Source of the DNA: Halpernia frigidisoli
GTDB lineage: Bacteria; Bacteroidota; Bacteroidia; Flavobacteriales; Weeksellaceae
Length of the DNA stretch: 64,000 nt
Assembly (NCBI RefSeq): GCF_900113805.1
Contig: NZ_FOQT01000001.1
Span: forward strand, 910,411-974,410
Reading direction: 5' to 3'
The number at the start of each line of letters is the position of its first letter. The first letter of the stretch is position 1. The notes beneath the pieces were generated by a model. The model saw only the letters and a program-made list of their open reading frames with translations. It was not told the DNA's origin and searched no databases. Shown piece by piece: positions 24,832 to 33,146 of this stretch. A program made the position numbers and the translations under genes.

Positions 24832-25314
24832 ATGAACCAACCAGAATTTATTATAAGAAAAGCGACTGAAAATGATGCAGAACTGATTTTTAACTTAATT
24901 AAAAAATTAGCCATTTATGAGAAAATGGAAAATGACGTCATTACAACTGCAGAACAATTAAAGGAAAATATTTTTAAGAATAATTTTGCTGAAGTTGTGA
25001 TTGCAGAAGAAAATTCTAAACCTGTTGGTTTTGCTTTGTACTTCTTTAATTTTTCAACATTTTTAGGAAAACCAGGTCTTTATTTAGAAGATCTTTATGT
25101 GGAAGAAAATCATCGTGGCAAAGGTTACGGTAAAAAACTGCTTCTGCATTTAGCAAAAATCGCTAAGGAAAAGAACTGTGGCAGAATGGAATGGTCGGTT
25201 TTAAACTGGAATGAACCTGCAATTAATTTTTATGAATCACTTGGTGCGAAAGGAATGAAAGAATGGACGGTTTACAGATTAGATAAGGAAACGATAGCAG
25301 ATTTAGTGAAATAG
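24832..25314 (+). CDS. GNAT N-acetyltransferase, diamine acetyltransferase-like
   Basis: The 160-residue acetyl-CoA transferase starts at the ATG (MNQPEFIIRKATENDA). The acetyl-CoA binding motif A is LYLEDLYVEENHRGKGYGKKLLLHLAKIA, with the pyrophosphate loop RGKGYGKKL. Motif B is GRMEWSVLNWNEPAINFYESLGA, and the end MKEWTVYRL resembles spermidine/spermine or diamine N-acetyltransferases. That substrate is a guess from overall likeness. It stands alone, followed by a type B repeat. Confidence 0.85.
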   Translation: MNQPEFIIRKATENDAELIFNLIKKLAIYEKMENDVITTAEQLKENIFKNNFAEVVIAEENSKPVGFALYFFNFSTFLGKPGLYLEDLYVEENHRGKGYGKKLLLHLAKIAKEKNCGRMEWSVLNWNEPAINFYESLGAKGMKEWTVYRLDKETIADLVK

Positions 25315-25358
25315 AATGCTCAATTAATTTGAAAATTTTTTCTTAAAAAGGAATAACC

Positions 25359-25442
25359 CGCAGCCCGACCTGAGTGGAGCTCTTTTTATGTGGAACGAAG
25401 TGGAACTTAAAAAGCGGGAACGGAGGGCGGAAATTGCTGCCC
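25359..25442 (+). repeat. structured intergenic repeat, type B copy 3
   Basis: The copy starts GCAGCCCGACCTGAGTGGAG and ends GGGAACGGAGGGCGGAAAT then GCTGCC. Relative to copy 2 it has changes in both arms and a tip with GTGGAACGAAGTGGAAC. It lies between the GNAT gene and the ribosomal operon. Confidence 0.8.
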
Positions 25443-25498
25443 AAATTAATTACACAATTAAAATACACTTTTATAACAGATTAAATCAAAGAAAGTTA

Positions 25499-25528
25499 AT
25501 TGTAATTAAATATTATTTCTTATTTTTG
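25499..25528 (+). promoter_or_regulatory. promoter of the rpsF-rpsR-rplI operon
   Basis: TATTTTTG (25521-25528) matches the -7 consensus TAnnTTTG, and ATTG at 25499-25502 is a fair -33 element at the usual spacing. A leader of about 27 bases is predicted, too short for an obvious S6:S18-binding structure. Confidence 0.6.
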
Positions 25529-25561
25529 CACCTTGAAATTATTAACAACTAATTTACAATT

Positions 25562-25903
25562 ATGAACAATTACGAAACTGTTTTCATTTTAACTCCCGTT
25601 CTATCTGACGCACAGGTGGAGGAAGCAGTACAAAAATTTGAAGATCTATTGACTTCAAACAAATGCGAAATCGTTGCCAAAGAAAAATGGGGACTTAAGA
25701 AATTAGCATATCCAATTCAATTGAAAAAGAATGGATTTTACACTTTGATCGAATTTAAAGGCGAAGGAACTGTAGTTGCAGATCTAGAATTGGCTTTTAA
25801 ACGTGACGAAAGAGTTATCCGTTATTTGACAACGAAATTAGATAAACATGCTATCGAATGGGCTGTGACCAGAAGAGCAAAAAGAAAATCTGCGAAAGCT
25901 TAA
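25562..25903 (+). CDS. rpsF: 30S ribosomal protein S6
   Basis: The 113-residue protein has the S6 fold pattern: [27 protein letters not shown], then [25 protein letters not shown], and [21 protein letters not shown]. It binds the central domain of 16S rRNA together with S18, whose gene follows 26 bases downstream. The length is normal. It has no Shine-Dalgarno sequence. Confidence 0.97.
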   Translation: MNNYETVFILTPVLSDAQVEEAVQKFEDLLTSNKCEIVAKEKWGLKKLAYPIQLKKNGFYTLIEFKGEGTVVADLELAFKRDERVIRYLTTKLDKHAIEWAVTRRAKRKSAKA

Positions 25904-25929
25904 TTATTAATCCTTAAAAACAAAAAGAC

Positions 25930-26232
25930 ATGGCAATAGATGATATGGCTCAACAAGCCGCAGCAGGTGGAGAAAGCGAAATTAGATTTCTTACCCCAAT
26001 TGATATCAATACAAAATCAGGAAAAAAATATTCCAGATTTGAAAAATTCGGTATTAAATATGTAGATTACAAAGATCCAGATTTCCTTTTACAGTTTGTA
26101 AATGAGCAAGGTAAAATCTTACCAAGACGCTACACAGGAACTTCTTTAAAATACCAAAGAAAAGTTTCTTCTGCAATCAAAAGAGCGAGACATTTGGCTT
26201 TAATGCCTTATGTGGCAGATTTACTTAAATAA
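25930..26232 (+). CDS. rpsR: 30S ribosomal protein S18
   Basis: The 100-residue protein shows the S18 core [54 protein letters not shown]. It carries a longer N-terminus than E. coli S18 (75 residues), with an acidic, Ala/Gly-rich start ([15 protein letters not shown]), as I recall for flavobacteria. It partners S6 in the small subunit platform, close to the 3' end of 16S rRNA. Second gene of the ribosomal operon. Confidence 0.96.
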   Translation: MAIDDMAQQAAAGGESEIRFLTPIDINTKSGKKYSRFEKFGIKYVDYKDPDFLLQFVNEQGKILPRRYTGTSLKYQRKVSSAIKRARHLALMPYVADLLK

Positions 26233-26297
26233 TATTTAACAAAATACTTGTTGGTTGTAATTTTACACCTAACTTTTAATTTAAAAAAAGGACAACA

Positions 26298-26825
26298 ATG
26301 CAAATTATCTTAAAAAAAGACGTAGAAAATTTAGGTTTAGAATTCGATACTATCGATGTAAAACCTGGCTACGCGAGAAATTTTCTTTTACCACAAGGCT
26401 ATGCACTTTTAGCAACGCCTAAAAACAGAGCGACTCTTGCAGAAACTCTGGAAAGCAGAAAAGAAGAAGAAGCAAAATTAGTTGCAGACGCTAACAAAAT
26501 AGTTGAGCAATTGAAGAAAACAACAATGGTTATCGAAACTAAAGTAGGTTCTGGTGATAAATTATTTGGTTCTATCAACAACGGAAATCTTTCTGATGAG
26601 CTATCTAAAAAAGGTGTTTCTATTGATAAAAAATACATTAAAATCCCGGGAAGTACGATCAAAAGAACTGGTAAATATACTGCAAAAGTAAGATTACACA
26701 GAGAGGTTGAGTACGATTACGATTTTGAAGTAATTTCTGATGCTCCGCCAGTAGTTGCGCTACAAAAAGCGCCAGTTGCTAAAAAAGTAGAAGTTTCTGA
26801 CGAAACAACTTCTGAGCAATCATAA
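26298..26825 (+). CDS. rplI: 50S ribosomal protein L9
   Basis: The 175-residue protein opens MQIILKKDVENLGLEFDTIDVKPGYARNFLLPQGYA, the N-terminal L9 globe, followed by the long connecting helix and a C-terminal domain with GSGDKLFGSINNGNLSDEL. A C-terminal extension of about 25 residues (VALQKAPVAKKVEVSDETT) is longer than in E. coli. The segment AAGGA lies nine bases before the ATG, a Shine-Dalgarno-like match that is rare among this window's genes. It ends the operon before a strong terminator. Confidence 0.97.
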   Translation: MQIILKKDVENLGLEFDTIDVKPGYARNFLLPQGYALLATPKNRATLAETLESRKEEEAKLVADANKIVEQLKKTTMVIETKVGSGDKLFGSINNGNLSDELSKKGVSIDKKYIKIPGSTIKRTGKYTAKVRLHREVEYDYDFEVISDAPPVVALQKAPVAKKVEVSDETTSEQS

Positions 26826-26845
26826 GATTCAATTCTTATAAACTT

Positions 26846-26880
26846 AAAAGTCCCGACAAATTTTGCCGGGACTTTTTTTT
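26846..26880 (+). terminator. intrinsic terminator of the ribosomal operon
   Basis: AAAAGTCCCG and CGGGACTTTT pair (26846-26876) around an 11-nt loop that can itself pair CAAA/TTTG. A run of eight T ends at 26880. Confidence 0.93.
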
Positions 26881-26888
26881 ATTTAATG

Positions 26889-26920
26889 AAAAAAAGACCA
26901 CTTTATAAAAGTGATCTTTT
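26889..26920 (-). terminator. intrinsic terminator of the polysaccharide locus
   Basis: On the minus strand, AAAAGA-x-CACTTT pairs with its complement (26892-26920, one C/A mismatch), followed by seven T, 15 bases past the GH3 stop. Together with the plus-strand hairpin at 26846 it insulates the two convergent operons. Confidence 0.8.
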
Positions 26921-26934
26921 GAAATTAATATGGA

Positions 26935-29262
26935 TTATTTGCTCCAGCTTATTTTTGAATGTTTTACATCATGAGAACTTGTTCCGATCATAATATCAAA
27001 ATCACCAGATTCCCAATCAAATTTTAAATCTGAATTATAAAATTTCAAATCTTCGGGTGAAATGTCAAATGTGATTTTTTTACTTTCACCTGCTTTTAAA
27101 GCTACTTTTTGAAAACCTTTTAGTTCCTGAACAGGTCTCACAATACTTCCAATCATATCGCGGATGTAAAGCTGAACAACTTCTGAACCATCAAATTTAC
27201 CGGAATTAGTTAAAGTGACACTCGCCTGAATTGCTTTATTACCTTTTGGTTTAATATCTGAAACTGAAATATCAGAATAGTTAAAGTTGGTGTAACTCAA
27301 ACCAAATCCAAAAGGAAAAAGTGGTGAATTACACTCATCAAAATAATTTGATCTAAATTTTTCAAACTCGCATTTCTCTGTTTTTTCAACGCTTAACGGT
27401 CTACCTGTATTAAAATGATTGTAATAAATCGGGATTTGACCCACACTTCTTGGGAAACTCATCGGCAATTTACCGGAAGGATTTACTTTTCCAAATAATA
27501 CATCAGAAATTGCAAGTCCGGCTTCACTTCCCGGAAACCAAACATCAAGAATTGCATCTGCCTGTTTATTTTCGTCATTTAAAGTTAAAGGTCTGCCATT
27601 AAATAAAACCAAAACTATCGGCTTTCCAGTTTTTTTCAGTTCTGCTAAAAGATCTTTTTGTGCATCAGGAATTGAAATGTCAGTTCGTGAGCTGGATTCA
27701 CCACTCATTTCTGCACTTTCCCCAATTGCCAAAACAATTACATCTGACTTTTTTGCGATGTCTGACGCTTCTTTTAATAATGCTTCTTTTGAGCGGCTGT
27801 CGCGGTTGGTGTTTTTCCCAAACATTGCAGCTCTTTCTTCTGTTGCAGCATCATAAAAAACATTGCTTCCTTTGGCATAAAGAAATTTAACATCTTTACC
27901 CGTAGTTTCCTGTAAACCTTTCAGCAAAGAAATTGAATTTTTATGAACGGCGCCAACTGACCAGGTTCCAGGCATATTTTCTGCATTGTCTGCTAAAGGT
28001 CCGATCACAGCAACAGTTCCTGATTTTTTTAAAGGTAAAGTTTGATTACTGTTTTTTAACAAAACCATTGACGCAGAGGAAATTTCTCTCGCCGAATTCT
28101 GATTTGCCTGACTAAAAACTTCTGTTTTTGCTCTAGCAGAATCATTGTATTTATAAGGATCATTAAATAAACCAAGATCATATTTTGCTTCCAGAATTCT
28201 TCTCGCTGCGCTGTCAATATCTTTTTGAGACACTTTTCCTTCAGCCAAAGATTTTTTTGTGGTTGTTAAAAAACCTTCACCCACCATATCCATATCAATT
28301 CCTGCGTTTAATGCAAGCATAGAAACCTGCTTTAAATCGCCCATTCCGTGGTCAATCATTTCGTTAATTCCAGTATAATCTGTAACAACAAACCCTTTAA
28401 ATTTCCACTGATTTCTTAAAACTTCTGTTTGAAGCCATTTATTTCCAGTTGCAGGAATCTCATCAACAGTATTAAAAGAAGCCATTACTGAAGCAACGCC
28501 CGCATCAACCGCGGCTTTATAGGGTGGAAAATAATCATTATACATTTTCAGACGGCTCATATCAACTGTGTTGTAATCGCGTCCGCCTTCTGCTGCGCCA
28601 TAAAGTGCAAAATGTTTTACACAAGCCAAACCTGTATTATTTTTCGCAAGATCATTTCCCTGATAGCCGTAAACCATTGCCTTTGCGATCTCTCCTCCTA
28701 AAAAAGGATCTTCACCCGCACCTTCTGCAACTCTACCCCATCTTGGATCTCTCGCGATATCAACCATAGGCGAATAAAACCAGTTAATTCCGTCTGAAGT
28801 GGCTTCTGTTGCGGCAATTCTGGCAGATTTTTGAATTAAATTCATATCCCAGGAAGAAGCCAAACCAAGCGGAATTGGAAAAGTAGTCTCGTAGCCATGA
28901 ATTACATCCATTCCGAAAAAAAGTGGAATATGAAGACGACTTTTTTCAACTGCTACTTTTTGTACTTCGCGAATCTTGTCTACTCCTTTTATATTGAACA
29001 AACCACCAACTAAGCCCTGCTCCACTTTTTTACCAATATCAGAACTTTGCGCGGCTCCAGTGGTAAAATCTCCCGAAGAAGGTAAATTTAATTGACCAAT
29101 TTTTTCGTCTAAAGTCATTTTTACCATCAGCGCATCTACGAAAACTTTACGCTTTGTGTTGTAGTCTTTTGCCTGATAACTTTGTACAGGTTTTGTCACC
29201 ATTTCCTGCGCAGAAAAGAAAGGCGCTAAAGCTAACGCCGCTGCTATTATAATCTTCTTCAT
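26935..29262 (-). CDS. periplasmic GH3 beta-glucosidase, BglX-like
   Basis: This 775-residue secreted enzyme has a signal peptide (1-18, ending FFSA) and three domains: a TIM barrel, an alpha/beta sandwich and a C-terminal fibronectin-III-like domain (about 690-775). The nucleophile is Asp295 in GFVVTDYTGIN, and KHFALYGAAEGGRDY is the conserved loop before it. The second domain holds ESAEMSGESSSRTDI, where the acid Glu is expected. GH3 enzymes release glucose from beta-linked glucosides. Being last in a SusCD locus beside a GH144-like endo-glucanase, it likely trims sophoro-oligosaccharides; that substrate is inference. Confidence 0.94.
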   Translation of the reverse strand: MKKIIIAAALALAPFFSAQEMVTKPVQSYQAKDYNTKRKVFVDALMVKMTLDEKIGQLNLPSSGDFTTGAAQSSDIGKKVEQGLVGGLFNIKGVDKIREVQKVAVEKSRLHIPLFFGMDVIHGYETTFPIPLGLASSWDMNLIQKSARIAATEATSDGINWFYSPMVDIARDPRWGRVAEGAGEDPFLGGEIAKAMVYGYQGNDLAKNNTGLACVKHFALYGAAEGGRDYNTVDMSRLKMYNDYFPPYKAAVDAGVASVMASFNTVDEIPATGNKWLQTEVLRNQWKFKGFVVTDYTGINEMIDHGMGDLKQVSMLALNAGIDMDMVGEGFLTTTKKSLAEGKVSQKDIDSAARRILEAKYDLGLFNDPYKYNDSARAKTEVFSQANQNSAREISSASMVLLKNSNQTLPLKKSGTVAVIGPLADNAENMPGTWSVGAVHKNSISLLKGLQETTGKDVKFLYAKGSNVFYDAATEERAAMFGKNTNRDSRSKEALLKEASDIAKKSDVIVLAIGESAEMSGESSSRTDISIPDAQKDLLAELKKTGKPIVLVLFNGRPLTLNDENKQADAILDVWFPGSEAGLAISDVLFGKVNPSGKLPMSFPRSVGQIPIYYNHFNTGRPLSVEKTEKCEFEKFRSNYFDECNSPLFPFGFGLSYTNFNYSDISVSDIKPKGNKAIQASVTLTNSGKFDGSEVVQLYIRDMIGSIVRPVQELKGFQKVALKAGESKKITFDISPEDLKFYNSDLKFDWESGDFDIMIGTSSHDVKHSKISWSK

Positions 29263-29357
29263 TTTTTATTTTTTATGTGATGTTAATTTGTTTAAAGATA
29301 AAAACTGTATCTCTTTCTAAAATCAGAGAATATTTTATAAAGGTCAAATTGTTTTCT

Positions 29358-30059
29358 TTAATTTTTCTTTTGAGAAAGCATCCAGTCGTAAAGTTTGGGA
29401 TCAGAATAAGTAGAATCCCAGGAATTATGATTGTCATTTGGAAAAACAGTAAGTTCTGCCTTCGGATTTATGGGATGTAAAACCTGCCAAAAACGAAATG
29501 CATTTTCAGGATTTACGATATCGTCCATTCCTCCCTGAAAGATTTTGATATTTAAATCTTTGTAATTATTAATTGTTGCTTCCATGACGCGATCAACTGG
29601 CGCACAAACTGAAGCAACTGCCGCAAACATTTCAGGATGTTCACCTGCTAATTTAAGAGTTCCCCAACCTCCCATGGACAAACCCGTGAGATAAATTCTT
29701 GAAGCATCTATCTTATATTTATCCTGAATTTCTTTGATTAAAAAATAAACTGCCTGCGTATCCCACCAGGTATTTTCCGGACACTGCGGTGCCAAGATCG
29801 CAACGGGTTCTTTTATTAAATTTTTGTAAGTGAACGGACTGTGGTTTTTAACAATATCTAAGTTTGTACCTCGCTCGCCGGAACCATGCAAAAAAACAAT
29901 TAAAGGAACTGCAGATTTTACGTTTTGAGGATAATCTATGATGTAGTTTAAACTTTTCTTGACTTTTACTTCTTTATCAAAACTGGCTTTGATTTCCTGT
30001 GCGTGAAAAGTTGTGATAATGACTGAAAACAGAATTATGTAAATGGATCTTAATTTCAT
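29358..30059 (-). CDS. secreted alpha/beta hydrolase (esterase-like)
   Basis: The 233-residue protein has a signal peptide (1-20, ending TFHAQ) and a complete alpha/beta hydrolase domain. The oxyanion loop is VFLHGSGERG (55-64), nucleophile Ser128 sits in GLSMGGWG, an Asp follows in GGMDDIV and a His in NDNHNSWD. The order matches phospholipase/carboxylesterase or feruloyl-esterase-like enzymes of polysaccharide loci. It probably removes an ester substituent from the glycan handled by this locus. It lies between the GH144-like gene and GH3 on the same strand. Confidence 0.85.
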   Translation of the reverse strand: MKLRSIYIILFSVIITTFHAQEIKASFDKEVKVKKSLNYIIDYPQNVKSAVPLIVFLHGSGERGTNLDIVKNHSPFTYKNLIKEPVAILAPQCPENTWWDTQAVYFLIKEIQDKYKIDASRIYLTGLSMGGWGTLKLAGEHPEMFAAVASVCAPVDRVMEATINNYKDLNIKIFQGGMDDIVNPENAFRFWQVLHPINPKAELTVFPNDNHNSWDSTYSDPKLYDWMLSQKKN

Positions 30060-30155
30060 AAGTGGGATTTTAAAAGATTTTTTGATTTTTAAAAATTACG
30101 AAAATTAATTAAATATTCTATTTTAATACACTTTTATTTTTTGAAACAAAACTTA

Positions 30156-30232
30156 TAGCCCCGATGGAAGCGGCATCCTTTTGTGATGAGGAACGAAGAG
30201 CAAAAGATATAGCGGACAGCGGGAAATAGCTT
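30156..30232 (+). repeat. structured intergenic repeat, type A copy 3
   Basis: The copy begins TAGCCCCGATGGAAGCGGC and ends GATATAGCGGACAGCGGGA then AGCTT. Its tip is short and AT-rich (GATGAGGAACGAAGAG) instead of the GC-rich tip of copies 1 and 4. It lies inside the polysaccharide locus between the GH144-like and esterase genes, antisense to them. Confidence 0.85.
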
Positions 30233-30262
30233 CAAAAAAAATATTTAAAATTGTTTAAAAAC

Positions 30263-31645
30263 CTAAAAATTATATTGTGTGGAATGAAAATCCAGTTTTT
30301 TTAAACCTTGTCTGATCTCCGGCGCATTCATAAATAATTTCCAGAGTAATCCTGTTCTGTAATTTTCGATCATTGGGGAAATTGTTCCCTGATCAATGGC
30401 TAAATAACGCGGCGTAAACCAATCATCATTGTTAATGGAAGTAGCGTCAAAAGGACCTGCTTCGCCAATAAACTGCGGTTTTTCAGTGTAAATAAATTTT
30501 AAAAAATCCATTGATTCTTTTGGTGTGTAGGGAAAACTGCTAAGAGCGGCGGTCGGGGAAATTACGCCCAAATCGTTGGAAGGCATGTGCGCATTGTAAC
30601 CGGTAGAACCGTCGCTATTTCTGCTGTAACTTGCTGTTAATCCCCAATAATTTTTGCCGTAACCTTTGTAATTTTTAGGATTTTCGATGCAGTATTTGTA
30701 ATCGATCAAAACTTGATTTTGATTTAAAGTGAAATAATTTTTGACATTTTTATCACTCAAACCTCGGGGATCTAAACCGAGATAGGAATATTGCGTCCAA
30801 AAAAGTGGTCCGCCAAATTCTTCCGCGCCGTTGTTTTTTACAAAAAGAGGCAAATTATATTTTGTTTTAGTACTTTTTATGTCGCCATTTCTTGACCAAC
30901 CTTTGTAATAAGTTTCCGCATCGATAGGATATGTTGGCGAGGATGCGGCCAAAATATAAGTGATCAAACATTCGTTGTAACCTTGAAGAGGGAAATTCAT
31001 CTCCCAATTATAATTTGGTGACCAATGCCAGTAAAGTGTTTTTTCACCGCCTTTTGTGTACCAGTTCCATTGAATACCTTTCCAAAGTACATCGCATTTT
31101 TGAGCTAAAAGTTTTTCTTCAGCATTTCCATTTTTAAAATATTCACGAATGCATAATAATCCTTGTGCTAAAAATGCAGTTTCTACTAAATCACCGCCGT
31201 CATCTTTTTTACCAAAAGGGACAGTTTTGCCGGTTTCACCATTTATCCAATGGCTCCAAGCGCCTTTGTAACGGTCAGCTTTTGCCAAAAAATCTGCAAT
31301 TTGATTTAATTTTTTCACGGCTTCATCTCTTGGAATAAAATGACGGTCAACACCCACGAGAATTGTCATCAGACCAAAACCTGAACCACCGGTTGTGACA
31401 ACATTTTTGTCATTATCCGGATAAATATTATCTTCATGATAACGTTCTCTGCCCATCATAGATTTTGGTTCTGCAAAATCCCAAAAATATTTTAGAGTTT
31501 GCTGTTGAACTTTATTTAGCAATACCGTTTCTGAAGAATATACATTTTTAGAAATAGATGTATCAGATTTAGATAAAGTGTTATTTGCAGTTTTACAGGA
31601 CAATAAACTTAAAACCAGGACGCAGGAAATGTTTTGAAATTTCAT
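30263..31645 (-). CDS. glucoamylase-family (GH144-type) endo-glucanase, lipoprotein
   Basis: The 460-residue lipoprotein has a signal ending VLSLLSC (Cys17). The catalytic domain shows the glycoamylase-family pattern: LKYFWDFAEPKSMMGRER near 55, GSGFGLMTILVGVDRHFI, WSHWINGETGK, FLAQGLLCIREYF, HWSPNYNWEMNFPLQGYNE, FWTQYSYLGLDPRGL, YWGLTASYS and LGVISPTAALSSFPYTP. Characterised bacterial members of this family are endo-beta-1,2-glucanases (GH144), often found with a GH3 glucosidase as here. The name glucoamylase is misleading. It probably sits on the outer membrane. The substrate call is inference from family and context. Confidence 0.85.
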   Translation of the reverse strand: MKFQNISCVLVLSLLSCKTANNTLSKSDTSISKNVYSSETVLLNKVQQQTLKYFWDFAEPKSMMGRERYHEDNIYPDNDKNVVTTGGSGFGLMTILVGVDRHFIPRDEAVKKLNQIADFLAKADRYKGAWSHWINGETGKTVPFGKKDDGGDLVETAFLAQGLLCIREYFKNGNAEEKLLAQKCDVLWKGIQWNWYTKGGEKTLYWHWSPNYNWEMNFPLQGYNECLITYILAASSPTYPIDAETYYKGWSRNGDIKSTKTKYNLPLFVKNNGAEEFGGPLFWTQYSYLGLDPRGLSDKNVKNYFTLNQNQVLIDYKYCIENPKNYKGYGKNYWGLTASYSRNSDGSTGYNAHMPSNDLGVISPTAALSSFPYTPKESMDFLKFIYTEKPQFIGEAGPFDATSINNDDWFTPRYLAIDQGTISPMIENYRTGLLWKLFMNAPEIRQGLKKLDFHSTQYNF

Positions 31646-31668
31646 TAAAAAATTTTTAAAATTTTAAA

Positions 31669-31702
31669 TAAAAAAATAGCCAAAGTATAAACCTTGGCTA
31701 TT
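31669..31702 (-). terminator. terminator between susD and the enzyme genes
   Basis: On the minus strand AATAGCCAA and TTGGCTATT pair (31675-31702) around a 10-nt loop, followed by seven T. It lies 16 bases past the susD stop and 24 bases before the GH144-like start codon. It probably lets only part of the transcripts reach the enzyme genes. Confidence 0.85.
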
Positions 31703-31717
31703 GTCTCTATTGTTATT

Positions 31718-33136
31718 TTAGTAACCAGGATTTTGTGTCAGTAAGTTCTGACTGCTGATTATAGAATTTAAAGGTATCGGAAAAACTTCATTTTTCCCGG
31801 CTTTGTAACCGTATGGTGCTAAAACTGTAGTTGCCTGACCTGTTCTTACCAAATCTACAAAACGGTCACCTTCCATCGCGAGTTCAACTCTTCTTTCTTT
31901 CCAGATCGCTGTTCTTAAAGCAGGTTGACCAATCGCCGTAGTACCTGCTAAAGCTGCTCTGGTTCTTACTTTATTAAGTTGTGTAGTTGCAACTGTTGTG
32001 TTTCCTAACTCATTCGCAGCTTCAGCATTTATTAATAAAATCTCTGCAAATCTGATAATTCTGATATTCTGTACAGAACCCTGATCGCAGGCTGCGTCTT
32101 GATCTTTAGACGGAACGTACGCTTTTTGATTCCAAACATTTCCAGCCTGTGGATCTTGTTTTTTGATAACATCGCCTTCCGGTGTAGTTTCTCCTTCTCT
32201 TAAAAGTGTAAGCTCTTTTCTAATGTCACCCGGTTCGTAAGCAGATTCTAAAGAAGCTGCTGGAGTGAAAAATCCCCAACCATATTGGTTTCTTACACCC
32301 TGTACTTGTGCAAACTGACTTCCACCGTATTGTGAGGAACAGCCACAATTGACTTCAAAAACAGATTCTGAACCAAATTCGCCTTGAACTCTGAATAGAT
32401 GATTATAACTTGGATCTAAAGAATATCCCAAAGCTATCACCTGATTTGAAGTATCATAAGCTTTCTGCCAATCTTTTTTATACATATAAACTTTCGCAAG
32501 CAATCCTAATGCAGCACCTTTTGTCACTCTACCCTGATCACTTGCGGGATAAGTTGTAGGTAAAACATCTGCTGCGGCAATTAAATTCGAAATAATGAAA
32601 TTGTAAACTTCATCTTTAGAATTTCTTGGAATGTTATAATTTGACTGTAAACCATCAAAAATCGGAACACCGCCATAAATACGAACTAAATTAAAATAAA
32701 AATATGCGCGTAGCATTTTTGCTTCAGCAAGTAATCTGGTTTTAAGATTAGCGTCCATTTCAATCGCAGGAACATTTGTAATCACCTGATTGGCTCGGTT
32801 TATAAACTGAAACTGACCAATCCAGTAACCTTCAACTCCACCATCACTTTGCGTATAAGTAAAATTATCATAAACATTGATAAAAGAGGCATCACCAGGA
32901 TTTGATCCCTTTTCAACGTCGTCCGCAGGAACCCCGAATACAAATTGAGTAGGAAAAGCTGAATTTTCCCATGTTCTCAGTGAACTGTAAACTGCGCTCG
33001 TTGCTTTAATAGCGTCATCCTGTGTTTTAAAGAATGCGGTGGCATCCGTAACACCTTCCTGTTTTATATCAAGAAATTCATCCTTACAGCTAACTGTAAG
33101 CGAAAGTGCTGATATTATAAAAAATATTTTTTTCAT
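31718..33136 (-). CDS. SusD/RagB family glycan-binding lipoprotein
   Basis: This is a 472-residue surface lipoprotein with a signal ending SLTVSC (Cys17) and the typical mature start KDEFLDIKQEG. The SusD pattern appears: AEAKMLRAYFYFNLVRIYGGVPI near 140-160, a TPR-like repeat GLLAKVYMYKKDWQKAYDTSNQVI, and the C-terminal IRFAEILLINAEAANELG and KERRVELAMEGDRFVDLVRTG. It binds glycan at the cell surface and closes over the SusC channel. It lies 10 bases after susC. Confidence 0.95.
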   Translation of the reverse strand: MKKIFFIISALSLTVSCKDEFLDIKQEGVTDATAFFKTQDDAIKATSAVYSSLRTWENSAFPTQFVFGVPADDVEKGSNPGDASFINVYDNFTYTQSDGGVEGYWIGQFQFINRANQVITNVPAIEMDANLKTRLLAEAKMLRAYFYFNLVRIYGGVPIFDGLQSNYNIPRNSKDEVYNFIISNLIAAADVLPTTYPASDQGRVTKGAALGLLAKVYMYKKDWQKAYDTSNQVIALGYSLDPSYNHLFRVQGEFGSESVFEVNCGCSSQYGGSQFAQVQGVRNQYGWGFFTPAASLESAYEPGDIRKELTLLREGETTPEGDVIKKQDPQAGNVWNQKAYVPSKDQDAACDQGSVQNIRIIRFAEILLINAEAANELGNTTVATTQLNKVRTRAALAGTTAIGQPALRTAIWKERRVELAMEGDRFVDLVRTGQATTVLAPYGYKAGKNEVFPIPLNSIISSQNLLTQNPGY

Positions 33137-33146
33137 TATGATATAT

